Below, one piece after another: positions 1 to 9,229 of a stretch of 64,000 bases of DNA. A model generated the notes under the pieces. It was not told the DNA's origin. It made no database searches and saw only the letters and a list, made by a program, of their open reading frames with translations. Source of the DNA: Comamonas sp. (GTDB taxonomy: Bacteria; Pseudomonadota; Gammaproteobacteria; Burkholderiales; Burkholderiaceae_C); contig JADMKK010000038.1 of NCBI GenBank assembly GCA_015478895.1, positions 1 to 64,000 on the forward strand, read 5' to 3'. A program made the translations under genes and the position numbers. How positions within the stretch are numbered: position 1 is the first letter of the stretch; every line of letters begins with the position of its first letter.

Positions 1-8
1 CTATTTGA

Positions 9-338
9 ATGGAAATAGGAGGCTTTGAACTGTCTACAAAACTCTGGTCGATTCACTTTTGTCAATTCGTGTTGCGTGATGGGTTATTTTGTACGTCGAA
101 TACTGCGGAGGATTCACGCCTAGACGGGCATAAGTACCAAGGGGTGTTAGGTGCTTATTACGGCGTACCGTTGCTCAAAAATGCGGGGGAACTCTATGGC
201 ACGCTGTGCCATTTCGACAGCGTCCCTCGCAGCCTAGACGACGAAGAGTTCGCCGTGCTGCAGCAGGCAGCCAAGATACTTCCCAGCTACTTGTTGCGTG
301 TCAACGCGATTGGGGTGAGAAGCGGCCTTGTGCACTAG
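9..338 (+). CDS. GAF-domain protein, 3' part only (possibly decayed at its 5' end)
   Basis: The 109-residue frame reads as the last two thirds of a small GAF domain: it contains 'FCQFVLRDG', 'LDGHKYQGVLGAYYGVPL' and 'LYGTLCHFD', in the order I remember from stand-alone bacterial GAF proteins of about 150-160 residues. Those proteins have roughly 55-60 more residues before the FCQF motif than are present here. An in-frame TGA lies at 6-8, directly before the first ATG, so the frame cannot simply run in from outside the window. Frame 1 at the very start reads 'LFEWK' and then a stop, which could be the continuation of the missing N-terminus in another frame. A frameshift, or a genuinely short protein, both fit. 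The last five codons lie inside the terminator stem. Ligand unknown. Confidence 0.6.
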   Translation: MEIGGFELSTKLWSIHFCQFVLRDGLFCTSNTAEDSRLDGHKYQGVLGAYYGVPLLKNAGELYGTLCHFDSVPRSLDDEEFAVLQQAAKILPSYLLRVNAIGVRSGLVH

Positions 339-373
339 TTTGCTGCGAGCGATGTGCACAAGGCCGCTTTTTT
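320..373 (+). terminator. Strong intrinsic terminator overlapping the end of the GAF gene
   Basis: A 16-bp perfect stem (AAGCGGCCTTGTGCAC paired with its complement) with an 18-base loop is followed by TTTT. The 5' arm encodes the last residues of the GAF protein and its stop codon begins the loop. The ggt gene ends convergently at 401, so the hairpin may serve both directions. Confidence 0.9.
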
Positions 374-400
374 AAGGGCGATAAAAATACAGAGGTAGGC

Positions 401-2260
401 TTACTCGCCCATCACTACGCCTTCACGGCGTGGGTCTGCACCGCCAAACCAGAACACTTTGCCATGCGCTTCTCCGCGGGTGATGGCTTGCAAGCCGCTG
501 GTCAGCTCTAGCTCTTTGACTTCCGCGCCGCGTGCTTGCAGCGCTTGCACGGTGGCGGCAGGAAAGCGCTTAGCTTCCAGCAACGTAGGTCCATTCAAGC
601 TGCTGAAGTTGGGCAAGTTAATGGCTTGCTGCGGCGTCAACCCCCAGCCGAGTACACCTTGCAGCGTTTTGGCGGTGTAGTGAATGATTTGCGCCCCGCC
701 AGGGCTGCCCGCGCTCATGATGACGTGGCCTGTTGCTTTATCAAATACCAGCGTGGGCGCCATTGATGAGCGTGGGCGCTTGCCGGGTTCTACGCGGTTG
801 GCGATAGGTTGTCCGTCAGCGGCCTTGGGGGCCATGCTGAAGTCCGTCAGTTCGTTGTTCAACAAAAAGCCTTTAACCATTTGACGACTGCCAAACTGTG
901 CTTCGATGGTGGTCGTCATGGCCAGGGCATTGCCGAATGCATCGACGATGCTGATGTGGCTGGTGCCGTATTCCACCTGTTCGGGCATGGGTCCATGGCT
1001 GACTTTGAACTGGGTGGGGTTACCCGGTTGCGCCACTTTCATGCTTTGCTGACCAATGAGGCGGGAGCGCTCTTGTAGATAGCGGCTGTCGAGCAAGTTA
1101 AGCCAACTGCCACCGGGGGCTTGCACGAAATCAGGATCGGCCACATAGAGCGCACGGTCTGCAAACGCCAAGCGTGAGGCTTCCGTGTAGAAATGGAGCC
1201 AATCTGCGGTAGGCAGCCCATCTTGGCCCAGTGCCATGGTGGCTGCGGGAGTGCTGCCAAGGATGCCGAGGATTTGACCAATCGCAATCGCTCCTGAGCT
1301 CGGTGGCGGGAAACCGCAAACTTTGTAGCCGCGCTGAGGCATGTCGGCGACCGTGGCCGGCAGGTTCCAGTCGTGGCACAAGGCCTCGCGTTTTTTTGGC
1401 TGATAGTGGGCCAAGTCCTGAACCGAAAGCGTCCCCGGATTGGTGGGATGGCTGCGCACTTTTTGCACGATGGCCTGGGCCACCTCGCCTTCATGCAGTG
1501 CCTTGCTACCTTGCTTGGCAATAGCGCGCAGCACTTGTGCGTATTCTGGATTTTTGAGTACGGCACCCACGCCCAAAGGCTGGCCATCTGCACTGTAGAA
1601 GTAGGCTTTGGCAACAGGATCTTGGTGCAAGAACTTTTCGCCGGACAGTAAGGTATTCAAGCGGTGGCTGACTTTAAAGCCATGCTCCGCCAAATGAATG
1701 GCGGGCTCAAACAAGCTGGCCCAAGGCAGCTTGCCATGCTCTCGGTGTGCCATCTCCAGCATACGTACGGCTCCGGGGGTGCCCACTGATCGGCCCCCTA
1801 CTACAGCGTCGTCAAAGGCCATGGGTTTGCCGTCTGTTTTCAGAAACAGATTTTCCGTAGCGGCGGCAGGGGCGGTTTCGCGACCATCGTAAGCTTCCAC
1901 TCTCGCTCCTGCCGAATGCAACAAGAATGCGCCGCCGCCAATGCCACTGGACTGTGGCTCAACCAAGCCCAACACCATTTGCACCGCAATGGCGGCATCT
2001 ACTGCACTGCCACCCGCCTTGAGCACTTGATAGCCTGCGTCGGTCGCCAAGGGGTTGGCGGCGGCCACGGCAAACTTTTCCGTAGCCCAGCCAGGTTTTT
2101 CAGTCCAGCCGGAGCCGCCTTCGGGCTGCGCAGGCGTTTGGTAATTCAAGCGGGACTGCTCTGCCCGTGGCGCTGTGTCGCAGGCGGCGAGCAGGGCTGC
2201 AGATACGACAACGCCCAGCACAGTAGCCGGGCGTTGAATGGTGCGATGTATGTCACGCAT
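401..2260 (-). CDS. ggt: Gamma-glutamyltranspeptidase (lipoprotein form)
   Basis: This enzyme cleaves the gamma-glutamyl bond of glutathione and related compounds, releasing glutamate or transferring the gamma-glutamyl group, outside the cytoplasm. The precursor is normally cleaved autocatalytically in front of a threonine, and the expected site is visible as 'GTSHISIVD' in the second half. 'SSGIGGGAF' and 'RPRSSMAPT' are further family signatures. I chose the ATG at 2260, 14 codons inside the longest ORF, because GAGGAG lies eight bases upstream. This start gives a lipoprotein signal peptide with lipobox 'LLAAC'. Length is about 619 residues, in the family range. It lies 93 bases downstream of gltS on the same strand, so the two are probably co-transcribed and could form a glutamate-release and uptake pair. 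Confidence 0.95.
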   Translation of the reverse strand: MRDIHRTIQRPATVLGVVVSAALLAACDTAPRAEQSRLNYQTPAQPEGGSGWTEKPGWATEKFAVAAANPLATDAGYQVLKAGGSAVDAAIAVQMVLGLVEPQSSGIGGGAFLLHSAGARVEAYDGRETAPAAATENLFLKTDGKPMAFDDAVVGGRSVGTPGAVRMLEMAHREHGKLPWASLFEPAIHLAEHGFKVSHRLNTLLSGEKFLHQDPVAKAYFYSADGQPLGVGAVLKNPEYAQVLRAIAKQGSKALHEGEVAQAIVQKVRSHPTNPGTLSVQDLAHYQPKKREALCHDWNLPATVADMPQRGYKVCGFPPPSSGAIAIGQILGILGSTPAATMALGQDGLPTADWLHFYTEASRLAFADRALYVADPDFVQAPGGSWLNLLDSRYLQERSRLIGQQSMKVAQPGNPTQFKVSHGPMPEQVEYGTSHISIVDAFGNALAMTTTIEAQFGSRQMVKGFLLNNELTDFSMAPKAADGQPIANRVEPGKRPRSSMAPTLVFDKATGHVIMSAGSPGGAQIIHYTAKTLQGVLGWGLTPQQAINLPNFSSLNGPTLLEAKRFPAATVQALQARGAEVKELELTSGLQAITRGEAHGKVFWFGGADPRREGVVMGE

Positions 2261-2353
2261 GGGGCAGTCTCCTCGTTGGGTGAATGCCTCAGTGTGCGAC
2301 AAAACCGCTTGGGTCGCTGTAGGTGCTTCACGCAGCTACAGCTAGTAGAGAGC

Positions 2354-3592
2354 TTAGCGAATCCAGCTAATGAAGCCTTGAATGAGGAAGGCGTTGATGA
2401 TGTCGATGAAGAAAGCGCCAACCAAAGGCACGATCAAGAAAGCCTTGTGAGAGGGGCCGTACTGGTTAGTAATAGCCTGCATATTGGCTACGGCTGTTGG
2501 GGTTGCACCCATGCCGAAACCACAGTGGCCCGCCGCCAAGACAGAAGCGTCGTAGTTCTTGCCCATGATGCGAAAGGTCACGAACCAAGCATATAAACCC
2601 ATGACTACAGTTTGCGCCGCCAAGATGACCATCAACGAGCCCGCCAGATCACTCAGCTCCCACAGCTTGAGCGACAGCAAAGCAATCGCCAGGTAAATAG
2701 ACAGGGCCGCATTGCCAAAGACGTCGATCGCACGGTCGAACACCTTGAAACCGAAGATGTAATCCAGCACGTTGCGGATAATCACGCCGCCGCCCAAGCA
2801 CCACACAAAGGTGGGTAACTGCACCGTGGTTCCCTGGGTCAGGGTGGTCATGAATTCACCAAATGCCAGACAGCCGGCGAACAGCGCCAGCGTTTCAATC
2901 GCAGCGTCCGCGGTAATCAGGCGAGGGGCCTTGCCGGGAGATTCAAAGTTTGCAACGTTGCTGCTTTCGGTCACGGTGCTGCCCGAGGGATCGAGCTGAT
3001 CGGCTTCACTGCGGGGTTTGGCCAACTTGTACCGGGTAATGAGGCGCTTAGCCAGTGGCCCGCCCATGATGCCGCCAATGATCAGGCCAAAAGTAGCACA
3101 GGCCATGCCCAGCGTGGTAGCGCCCGTCAAACCGTGCTGCTGCTCCAGTACCGAACCCCAGGCACCTGCTGTGCCGTGGCCGCCTACCAGCGTAATGGAG
3201 CCGGCAACCAGGCCCACCAGAGGATCTAGCCCCAAAGCCGTAGCCAGCCCCACGCCCACGGCGTTTTGCACCAAGATAAAGGCCACGATCACGCCCAAGA
3301 ACACCACCAAGCCCATGCCGCCTTGTTTGAGTTTGACGAAATTGGCGCTCAGGCCGATGGAGGAGAAGAAAACCAGCATAAAGGCGGCTTGCAAGCTGGT
3401 TTCAAACCCAAACGACCAACCCATGGTGGCGTGCAACAAATAAATAACAGCGGCCACCACCAGACCCCCGGCAACAGGCTCGGGGATATTGAAGTTGCGC
3501 AAAAAGCGAATGCGCTGTACCAAGAATTTACCCAGTAGCAAAACGAGCACCGCCAAAATAAGCGTGTAGTACGCACTGAAAGTCACATGCAT
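2354..3592 (-). CDS. gltS: Sodium/glutamate symporter GltS
   Basis: An inner-membrane sodium-coupled glutamate carrier of the ESS family. The protein is almost wholly hydrophobic, with about ten membrane segments, and carries the repeated re-entrant glycine/serine motifs 'FFSSIGLSANF' and 'LVGGHGTAGAWG', plus 'GFGMGATPTAVANM' near the C-terminus. The ATG at 3592 ('MHVTF') is preferred to the ORF start at 3619 because it gives the normal 412-residue length and follows an AAGAGAA-type ribosome site. It is the first gene of a probable two-gene unit with ggt. Its upstream region of about 400 bases would hold the promoter. Confidence 0.94.
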   Translation of the reverse strand: MHVTFSAYYTLILAVLVLLLGKFLVQRIRFLRNFNIPEPVAGGLVVAAVIYLLHATMGWSFGFETSLQAAFMLVFFSSIGLSANFVKLKQGGMGLVVFLGVIVAFILVQNAVGVGLATALGLDPLVGLVAGSITLVGGHGTAGAWGSVLEQQHGLTGATTLGMACATFGLIIGGIMGGPLAKRLITRYKLAKPRSEADQLDPSGSTVTESSNVANFESPGKAPRLITADAAIETLALFAGCLAFGEFMTTLTQGTTVQLPTFVWCLGGGVIIRNVLDYIFGFKVFDRAIDVFGNAALSIYLAIALLSLKLWELSDLAGSLMVILAAQTVVMGLYAWFVTFRIMGKNYDASVLAAGHCGFGMGATPTAVANMQAITNQYGPSHKAFLIVPLVGAFFIDIINAFLIQGFISWIR

Positions 3593-4002
3593 GAAGTTCT
3601 CTTTCACAGAAAGCAGCAAAAGCGACTATCCACGTTACAGCGAAGGCTGGCGCGTAGAAAAAAGCGCTTACGGTTGAAGGTCAAAAACTTATCTGTCCAG
3701 ATATGAGGAAACAAAATTCCTCAAGCTACTTAATTAATAGCTAATTGCCATTACGCTTAAATGGCTTTCTGGCAGAAGTATGTTGATACTAAAAAAGTCC
3801 ATTAATGATTTTTTAGAATGTGACGCTTATGCCGAAACAGGTATAAGGTCATGCGCGCCGGACTATGCATCAATGCGCGCATCAACGCTTGCTGTGGTGG
3901 CTATTTCCTGAAGCAGTTTGTGTTTGTTAGGCCAGAGGCAAAAATATGCTAAAGGTTTCATGCAACGGTGACGCTGTAGCCCGTAACCCTAGCGGTGAAT
4001 GC
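3593..4002. other. Intergenic region of about 410 bases, upstream of gltS
   Basis: It lies between the gltS start and the end of the minus-strand GGDEF-like gene, so it should hold the gltS promoter, which I cannot place with confidence. Its middle (about 3660-3840) is clearly more A/T-rich than the flanking genes. Around 3720-3775, 'aattaatagctaattgcc' may be a very degenerate copy of the intergenic repeat seen later in the window. I see no convincing small gene. Confidence 0.5.
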
Positions 4003-5550
4003 TCAGCCTAGTGCTACGCGCGCCATGCCCATGCGTTGGGCTTGCTCGCAAGCTTGCAACGCTTGGGAAAGCGCTTCTTGTGGGGTGTGACCAGGGTTGG
4101 CCTGAATCACGCCGGCACTAAAACTCAAGGTGATCGATTGATCTTGGTACAGCAAGGGGCGTTCAGAAAGCTCGGTCTGCAATCGCGCCAGTGCGTGGGC
4201 TGCTGCCGTCGCGGAGGTGGCAGGAAAAACCACCGCAAACCCTGTGTGGCTGATGCGGGCCAAAGCATCTTGAGGGCGTAGCGTGCAGCGTGCCACCCGC
4301 GCAAGGTGGGTAATGGCTGCGGCTTGGGCATCCCCACTGTTATCTTCCGGTGATAGGTGTGCGAGTGCTGCATGCTCGTCCAGCTGCAATACCGCCAGAC
4401 CCAGGGGTCCGGGATGCCGCCGGTTGCGTGCAGCTTCGCTTTGCAGTGCCTCGTGCAGACCTTGCGTATTCAAGGTGTGGGTCGCCGGATCGTGCCGGGT
4501 GCTGTCTTGTACCTGGGTCAGGGCCGATGAGAGCTGGGTGATTGCGATCTCCTGGTCTTGTACTTGCTGGCGCAAGTCACTGAGCTGGGCTTGAACCACG
4601 CGGTTTTCTGTGATTAAGGCGTTGCCAGAAGCCACCACTGTGTGCAGGGCGCTCGCCAGTTCCTTGAAGTCTTGGGAGTGCTCCAGCTGTTCAGCGCAGT
4701 TTTGCAAAGCATGGGCATGGCTATCGCTGAGTTTGCCCAGCCCCAACATTTGTTCGCTGTGCTCGGCCAGCAGGTGCTTGAGTTCGGTGTGTGCATCGCT
4801 GCGGCTGCCTTCAATTTCCAGGTGCCGAAAGAGCAGGTTCTTGAGATGAGTCTGGATCGTGTCGAGCTGCTGCAGTGTCCAGGGGCGCTGCATGGCAGTT
4901 GTCAGCGCGCTGGCTTGCTCTTGCAAATGCGGGTCCTGGGTGGCAATGGACAAAATATGCTCACTCACCATGCGCAGCAACGCATGCATACTGCGGCGGC
5001 GCTGGGCCTGATCTTCGGCAGTGAAAGACAAGCGGTAACTGTAGTTGCTGAGCATCTGCTCCAGTGCGGGCAGAGGCGGGGGCGCAATGCGCAAAAAATC
5101 CACCAGCTGCAGGGACAATTCACGCATGCGTGCATCTTCTTCGCCCAGCGCGTTGGCCGTACTTTCAATCACTCGCGCGAAATGCTCGGCCAGTGAAGAC
5201 GGTAAAACATGCACCGTGTGTGCGGTGGGCACCGTAGCCAGTGCGGGTGTTTGGCCGCGGTCTCCCAAGTCCAGCTGGGCATAGTCGGCAATGGCCGCTT
5301 GCAAGCCTGTCCAGTCCTGAGCTTGCACCGCTGCAGAAAATTGCTGAGCAATACGCTTTTGAGCGAGCGTTTGGGTGGGCAGAACGCTGGCAATGCGGCG
5401 CAGCGGTGCCAAGGGGAAAGCCACTTGCGGCAGCAAGCCCGCCACTTCTTCATAAACGGCCTGGTAATTTTCCGGTGTAGGAGCCAAGCGTCGAGACGCC
5501 AGCAGTTTGAGCGTGTCGCGTGCGATATCGGCGGGAAAGCGTTCGGCCAC
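4003..5550 (-). CDS. GGDEF-type protein with degenerate active-site signature
   Basis: A 515-residue soluble protein. The first 330 residues look helical, with coiled-coil-like stretches (e.g. 'LSDLRQQVQDQEIAITQLSS'). The last 160 residues resemble a GGDEF diguanylate cyclase domain: 'RHDPATHTLNTQGL' matches the usual domain start (D-x-LT-x-L-N-R) and 'SFSAGVIQ' the usual S-x-G-V strand. Where the GGDEF loop should be, the sequence is 'RISHTGFAVVFP', so only the final F of the signature is kept. On family knowledge such a protein should not make cyclic di-GMP. Whether it binds c-di-GMP or GTP, or is a structural relic, is open. It is divergent from surE with a 131-base gap. Confidence 0.75.
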   Translation of the reverse strand: MAERFPADIARDTLKLLASRRLAPTPENYQAVYEEVAGLLPQVAFPLAPLRRIASVLPTQTLAQKRIAQQFSAAVQAQDWTGLQAAIADYAQLDLGDRGQTPALATVPTAHTVHVLPSSLAEHFARVIESTANALGEEDARMRELSLQLVDFLRIAPPPLPALEQMLSNYSYRLSFTAEDQAQRRRSMHALLRMVSEHILSIATQDPHLQEQASALTTAMQRPWTLQQLDTIQTHLKNLLFRHLEIEGSRSDAHTELKHLLAEHSEQMLGLGKLSDSHAHALQNCAEQLEHSQDFKELASALHTVVASGNALITENRVVQAQLSDLRQQVQDQEIAITQLSSALTQVQDSTRHDPATHTLNTQGLHEALQSEAARNRRHPGPLGLAVLQLDEHAALAHLSPEDNSGDAQAAAITHLARVARCTLRPQDALARISHTGFAVVFPATSATAAAHALARLQTELSERPLLYQDQSITLSFSAGVIQANPGHTPQEALSQALQACEQAQRMGMARVALG

Positions 5551-5681
5551 GGCAGGGTGTTTCGGTAATTGAATATGCCCAGAGTGTCGCAGAGGCTGCC
5601 GTGTGTGTAAGCAAAGCTTGCTGGCTTGGGGGAGTTCAGGCTTGCTAGCACCCTACAATCGACGCAACCTGTTTACAGCAC

Positions 5682-6470
5682 ATGAAAATTCTTATTTCTA
5701 ACGACGATGGCTATCAAGCCCCCGGCATCGTGGCCTTGCATGCGGCTTTGGCGAGCTTAAGCGGCGTCGAGGTTGAGGTGGTCGCCCCTGAGCACAACAA
5801 CAGCGCCAAGTCCAATGCACTGACATTACATTCCCCGCTGTATGTGCAGCGGGCTGCCAATGGCTTTCGCTATGTCAATGGCACTCCTGCCGATTGCGTG
5901 CATATCGCAATGACAGGCTTGCTGGGCTATCGCCCTGACTTGGTCGTTTCTGGCATCAACAATGGTGCCAATATGGGGGATGACACCATCTACTCCGGTA
6001 CGGTCGGTGCAGCGATGGAGGGCTATCTGTTTGGTGTGCCGGCCATTGCTTTCTCCCAGGTGGAGCGCGATTGGCTGGAGCTGGAAGCCGCTGCCCAGAA
6101 AGCCAAGCAATTGGTGCAGCAAATGCTGCAACAGCAATTGGTCGGCAGCGCGCCGTGGTTGCTTAATGTGAATATCCCTAATTTGCCTTTGGAACAATTG
6201 GGTTGCGTCAAACTGTGCCGCCTGGGGCGCAGGCATTCGGCAGAACCGGTGATCACGCAAATTAGTCCGCGTGGGGAAACGATGTATTGGATTGGCAGTG
6301 CTGGAGCGGCCAAGGATGAAGCAGAGGGCACCGACTTTCACGCAACCGCCCAGGGGCATGTCGCTATCACCCCTTTGAAGGTTGATTTGACCGATCATGC
6401 CCATTTGAGTTACTGGGCCCAAACAGCAGCCCGCCTAGATGCTGAGATTCCAACGCAGGAGCACCAATGA
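5682..6470 (+). CDS. surE: 5'/3'-nucleotidase SurE
   Basis: A metal-dependent survival-protein phosphatase acting on nucleoside monophosphates in the cytoplasm. The N-terminus '[16 protein letters not shown]' carries the metal-binding 'NDDG' motif. '[17 protein letters not shown]' (substrate loop), 'NGTPADCVH' and '[12 protein letters not shown]' follow in the normal order. Length 262 is typical. It overlaps pcm by four bases (ATGA), the classical surE-pcm-nlpD arrangement, so translation of pcm is probably coupled to it. Confidence 0.97.
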   Translation: MKILISNDDGYQAPGIVALHAALASLSGVEVEVVAPEHNNSAKSNALTLHSPLYVQRAANGFRYVNGTPADCVHIAMTGLLGYRPDLVVSGINNGANMGDDTIYSGTVGAAMEGYLFGVPAIAFSQVERDWLELEAAAQKAKQLVQQMLQQQLVGSAPWLLNVNIPNLPLEQLGCVKLCRLGRRHSAEPVITQISPRGETMYWIGSAGAAKDEAEGTDFHATAQGHVAITPLKVDLTDHAHLSYWAQTAARLDAEIPTQEHQ

Positions 6471-7261
6471 GCCAACCCAAGCGCCCCGGTTTCCCAGCTT
6501 GGATCGCCAGTTCTGCGGCGCCTGCAAATTCGGTTTCGCGCGCCATGGCGCGTACGACGGGAGGCGGTAATGCCGGAGTTCGGCCTGCTGCTGCTCCGGT
6601 CGGAATCGGATTGGATTCAGCCGCTGTGCGTACCCGCATGGTGCAGCGCTTGGCTGCATCTGGCATTCAGTCACCCAAAGTCTTATCTGCCATGGGTAGC
6701 GTAGAGCGCCACTTGTTTGTTGACAGTGCTTTGGTCAATCAAGCTTATGAAGACACAAGTTTGCCGATTGGCCTACAGCAGACTATCTCTAAGCCCAGTG
6801 TAGTCTCGCGCATGATCGAGCTTTTGGAGGGCGCAGAGTGCGCGCGGCAATCTGGATTGGCGCGTGTCTTGGAAATTGGCACGGGCTGCGGCTATCAAGC
6901 TGCAGTTTTGGGCCGGGTAGCACGTGAGGTGTATTCCATAGAGCGGCTGCGAGGGTTGCATGAAAAAGCCCGGAACAATTTGCGCCATTTGCGACTCACC
7001 AACGTGCATCTATTGTTTGGTGATGGAATGCAAGGTTATGGTCAGGGCGCTCCCTATGCTGGAATCATTGCGGCAGCCGGAGGAGATGCTGTGCCCCATG
7101 CTTGGCTGGATCAATTGGCGGTGGGTGGACGCTTGGTCGCCCCTCTGGTGAAAAGCCCGGGTCATCAAGTGCTTTTGGTCATTGACAAGACGTCACATGG
7201 GTTTACCGAATCCGTACTCGAAGCCGTGCATTTTGTCCCTCTAAAATCTGGGATTGCCTGA
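6467..7261 (+). CDS. pcm: Protein-L-isoaspartate O-methyltransferase
   Basis: It uses S-adenosylmethionine to methylate isoaspartyl residues in damaged proteins, starting their repair. The SAM-binding motif I is '[15 protein letters not shown]', preceded by the substrate-loop region '[18 protein letters not shown]'. The first 50 residues are a poorly conserved Ala/Pro/Gly-rich extension compared with the E. coli enzyme of about 208 residues, a common state in betaproteobacteria. The start is fixed by the ATGA overlap with surE. nlpD begins 13 bases after the stop. Confidence 0.95.
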   Translation: MSQPKRPGFPAWIASSAAPANSVSRAMARTTGGGNAGVRPAAAPVGIGLDSAAVRTRMVQRLAASGIQSPKVLSAMGSVERHLFVDSALVNQAYEDTSLPIGLQQTISKPSVVSRMIELLEGAECARQSGLARVLEIGTGCGYQAAVLGRVAREVYSIERLRGLHEKARNNLRHLRLTNVHLLFGDGMQGYGQGAPYAGIIAAAGGDAVPHAWLDQLAVGGRLVAPLVKSPGHQVLLVIDKTSHGFTESVLEAVHFVPLKSGIA

Positions 7262-7274
7262 AAGGGAAATGAAT

Positions 7275-8117
7275 ATGTTTTTATCGCGAGGTCTTGGCGC
7301 TTGGGGGGCAATGCTGCTTGCTGCAGGTATGGCTGCAGGTTGCGCTCAGGTGAACGAGGCTCCAGTCGAGGACCGTAGGGGTTGGGGGTCTACGATACCG
7401 CGTGTCGATCCTGCGTCCTTGCCCGGTGCTGAAAATGCGGGCAAGCCGGGCTACTACACCGTGCAGCCAGGAGATACTTTGATCCGTATCGGTCTGGAGC
7501 ATGGTCACAGTTGGAAAGATATTGCGCGTTGGAGCAATCTGTCCAACCCTAACTTGATTGAAGTGGGGCAAGTTGTACGCGTTGTGCCTCCCGGTACAGT
7601 CGTCGCTGAAGCTACGCAAGGAGCGCGTCCTGTGGCAACAACAACGGTACAGCCGACCACCCTTCCTCCTGTGGGCGCCACCGCGCCTGTTGTGACGCCA
7701 GTAACGCCTGCTGCAGAAACATCTGCTTCCTCTAAGGGCGGCGATGCGAGTGGACTGGGTTTTATGTGGCCCGCGTCTGGCAACTTAATTGCTGGCTTTA
7801 ACGAGTCCACCAATAAAGGTTTGGATATTGGCGGTAAAGCAGGTGACCCCGTGGTGGCCGCTGCCGACGGACGTGTTGTATATGCCGGTGCAGGTTTGCG
7901 TGGGTATGGTCATTTGATCATTCTCAAGCACAACAATACCTACTTGACAGCTTATGCCCACAACCAAAAGCTGCTGGTGAAGGAAGATCAGAATGTGAAA
8001 AAGGGCCAGACGATTGCCGAGATGGGCAGTAGTGATGCTGACCGCGTCAAGCTTCACTTTGAAGTGCGCCGTCAAGGCAAGCCAGTCGATCCGTCTCGCT
8101 ATTTGCCAGCGCGATAA
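7275..8117 (+). CDS. nlpD: NlpD/EnvC-type lipoprotein: LysM plus degenerate M23 domain
   Basis: An outer-membrane lipoprotein that activates periplasmic cell-wall amidases at division. A signal peptide ends in lipobox 'AAGC'. A LysM domain ('YYTVQPGDTLIRIG') is followed by a Thr/Pro/Ala-rich linker and an M23 fold. The M23 metal ligands are lost: the H-x3-D position reads 'NKGLDIG' and the H-x-H position 'KLHFE', as in E. coli NlpD, so it should act as an activator and not as a hydrolase. The ATG at 7275 is chosen over TTG 7254 and ATG 7269 because AAAGGGA then sits at a workable distance. No rpoS follows; a terminator does. Confidence 0.92.
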   Translation: MFLSRGLGAWGAMLLAAGMAAGCAQVNEAPVEDRRGWGSTIPRVDPASLPGAENAGKPGYYTVQPGDTLIRIGLEHGHSWKDIARWSNLSNPNLIEVGQVVRVVPPGTVVAEATQGARPVATTTVQPTTLPPVGATAPVVTPVTPAAETSASSKGGDASGLGFMWPASGNLIAGFNESTNKGLDIGGKAGDPVVAAADGRVVYAGAGLRGYGHLIILKHNNTYLTAYAHNQKLLVKEDQNVKKGQTIAEMGSSDADRVKLHFEVRRQGKPVDPSRYLPAR

Positions 8118-8150
8118 GCTGTAATTCAACGGCCTGCGTGGCCCCAGTTG

Positions 8151-8189
8151 AAATGCCCGAGGCAATTGCATCGGGCATTTTCGTTTTTT
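8151..8189 (+). terminator. Intrinsic terminator after nlpD
   Basis: A perfect 10-bp stem AAATGCCCGA / TCGGGCATTT with a 10-base loop, followed by TCGTTTTTT. It closes the surE-pcm-nlpD unit 33 bases after the nlpD stop. Confidence 0.9.
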
Positions 8190-8212
8190 ACCGTGCACAC
8201 CAAGGAGTTTGT

Positions 8213-9229
8213 GTGGCCAATCAATCTATATCCTCGGATGTTCAATTGCCCGATGAAGTTGAAGACTCCAGTGAGATTGATGTCTCCTGCGGGCAAGCGG
8301 AGGTGCGTGAGTGCATGGCTTCGCTAGAGCAGCATGGCGTGCGTTTAGATAAAGCATTAGTGGATTTGGTGCCAGAGTTTTCTCGCAGCTATTTGCAGCA
8401 GTTGCTGGCGCATGGCGCGGTGCAACTCAATGGCAATGAGGCTAATAAGGCATCTTCCAAAGTCAAGCTAGGTGACGCCATTTCCATCGAGATGCGTCCG
8501 ACGGCCCAAAGCCAGTCGTTCAAGCCCGAAGCGATGAACCTGGATATCGTGTTTGAAGATGCGCACTTGCTCGTAGTGAACAAGCCTGCAGGCTTGGTGG
8601 TGCATCCGGCGCCAGGAAATTGGAGTGGTACGCTACTGAATGGCTTGCTAGCTCACCATGCAGGCGCGGTAACGGTGCCGCGTGCGGGCATCGTCCATCG
8701 CTTGGACAAAGATACAAGTGGTTTGATGGTTGTGGCCAAAGATCGCCAAACGATGGATGCACTGGTTGCCTTGATTGCGCGCAGAGACGTCAGTCGCCGT
8801 TATTTGGCACTGGCGCACAAGTTATGGCAGGGCACGGAGCTGCAAACGGTTCATGCTCCGATAGGCCGTGATCCACGCAACCGCTTGCGCATGGCCGTGG
8901 TGGACCTGGCGCAGCAGGCTGGCAAGGAGGCCAGAACCGACATTACTTGCTGGGATACCAATGATGCGCACTGCCTTGTGCATTGCAAATTGCATACGGG
9001 GCGTACACACCAGATCCGGGTGCATATGCTGTCGTTGGGGCATCCTTTGGTGGCTGATGCGGTGTATGGTGGTGCTCAGGCAGGTGGTATGCAGCGTCAA
9101 GCTTTGCACGCTTTTCGCCTGTCTTTTGTCCATCCTATCTCTGGGAAATTGCTGGAGCTTGCAGCAGAACCCCCTGCGGATTTCCTTGGTGCTGTGCAGC
9201 AATTAGGGCTGCGCTACAATTCCTGCTGA
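8213..9229 (+). CDS. rluD: 23S rRNA pseudouridine(1911/1915/1917) synthase RluD
   Basis: It makes pseudouridines in helix 69 of 23S rRNA. An S4 RNA-binding domain (about residues 40-100) is followed by a catalytic domain with the RluA-family motif 'HRLDKDTSGLMVVAK', whose aspartate is the catalytic residue, then 'TGRTHQIRVH'. The ORF track starts at 8138, but that would put the N-terminus inside the nlpD terminator. The GTG at 8213 has AAGGAG five bases upstream and gives a normal 338-residue protein. The first 35 residues are acidic and poorly conserved. Confidence 0.95.
   Translation: MANQSISSDVQLPDEVEDSSEIDVSCGQAEVRECMASLEQHGVRLDKALVDLVPEFSRSYLQQLLAHGAVQLNGNEANKASSKVKLGDAISIEMRPTAQSQSFKPEAMNLDIVFEDAHLLVVNKPAGLVVHPAPGNWSGTLLNGLLAHHAGAVTVPRAGIVHRLDKDTSGLMVVAKDRQTMDALVALIARRDVSRRYLALAHKLWQGTELQTVHAPIGRDPRNRLRMAVVDLAQQAGKEARTDITCWDTNDAHCLVHCKLHTGRTHQIRVHMLSLGHPLVADAVYGGAQAGGMQRQALHAFRLSFVHPISGKLLELAAEPPADFLGAVQQLGLRYNSC

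Noticed and set aside
7275-8117. nlpD product as an active cell-wall hydrolase
   Set aside because: The zinc ligands are replaced (NKGLD and KLHFE), as in known amidase activators.
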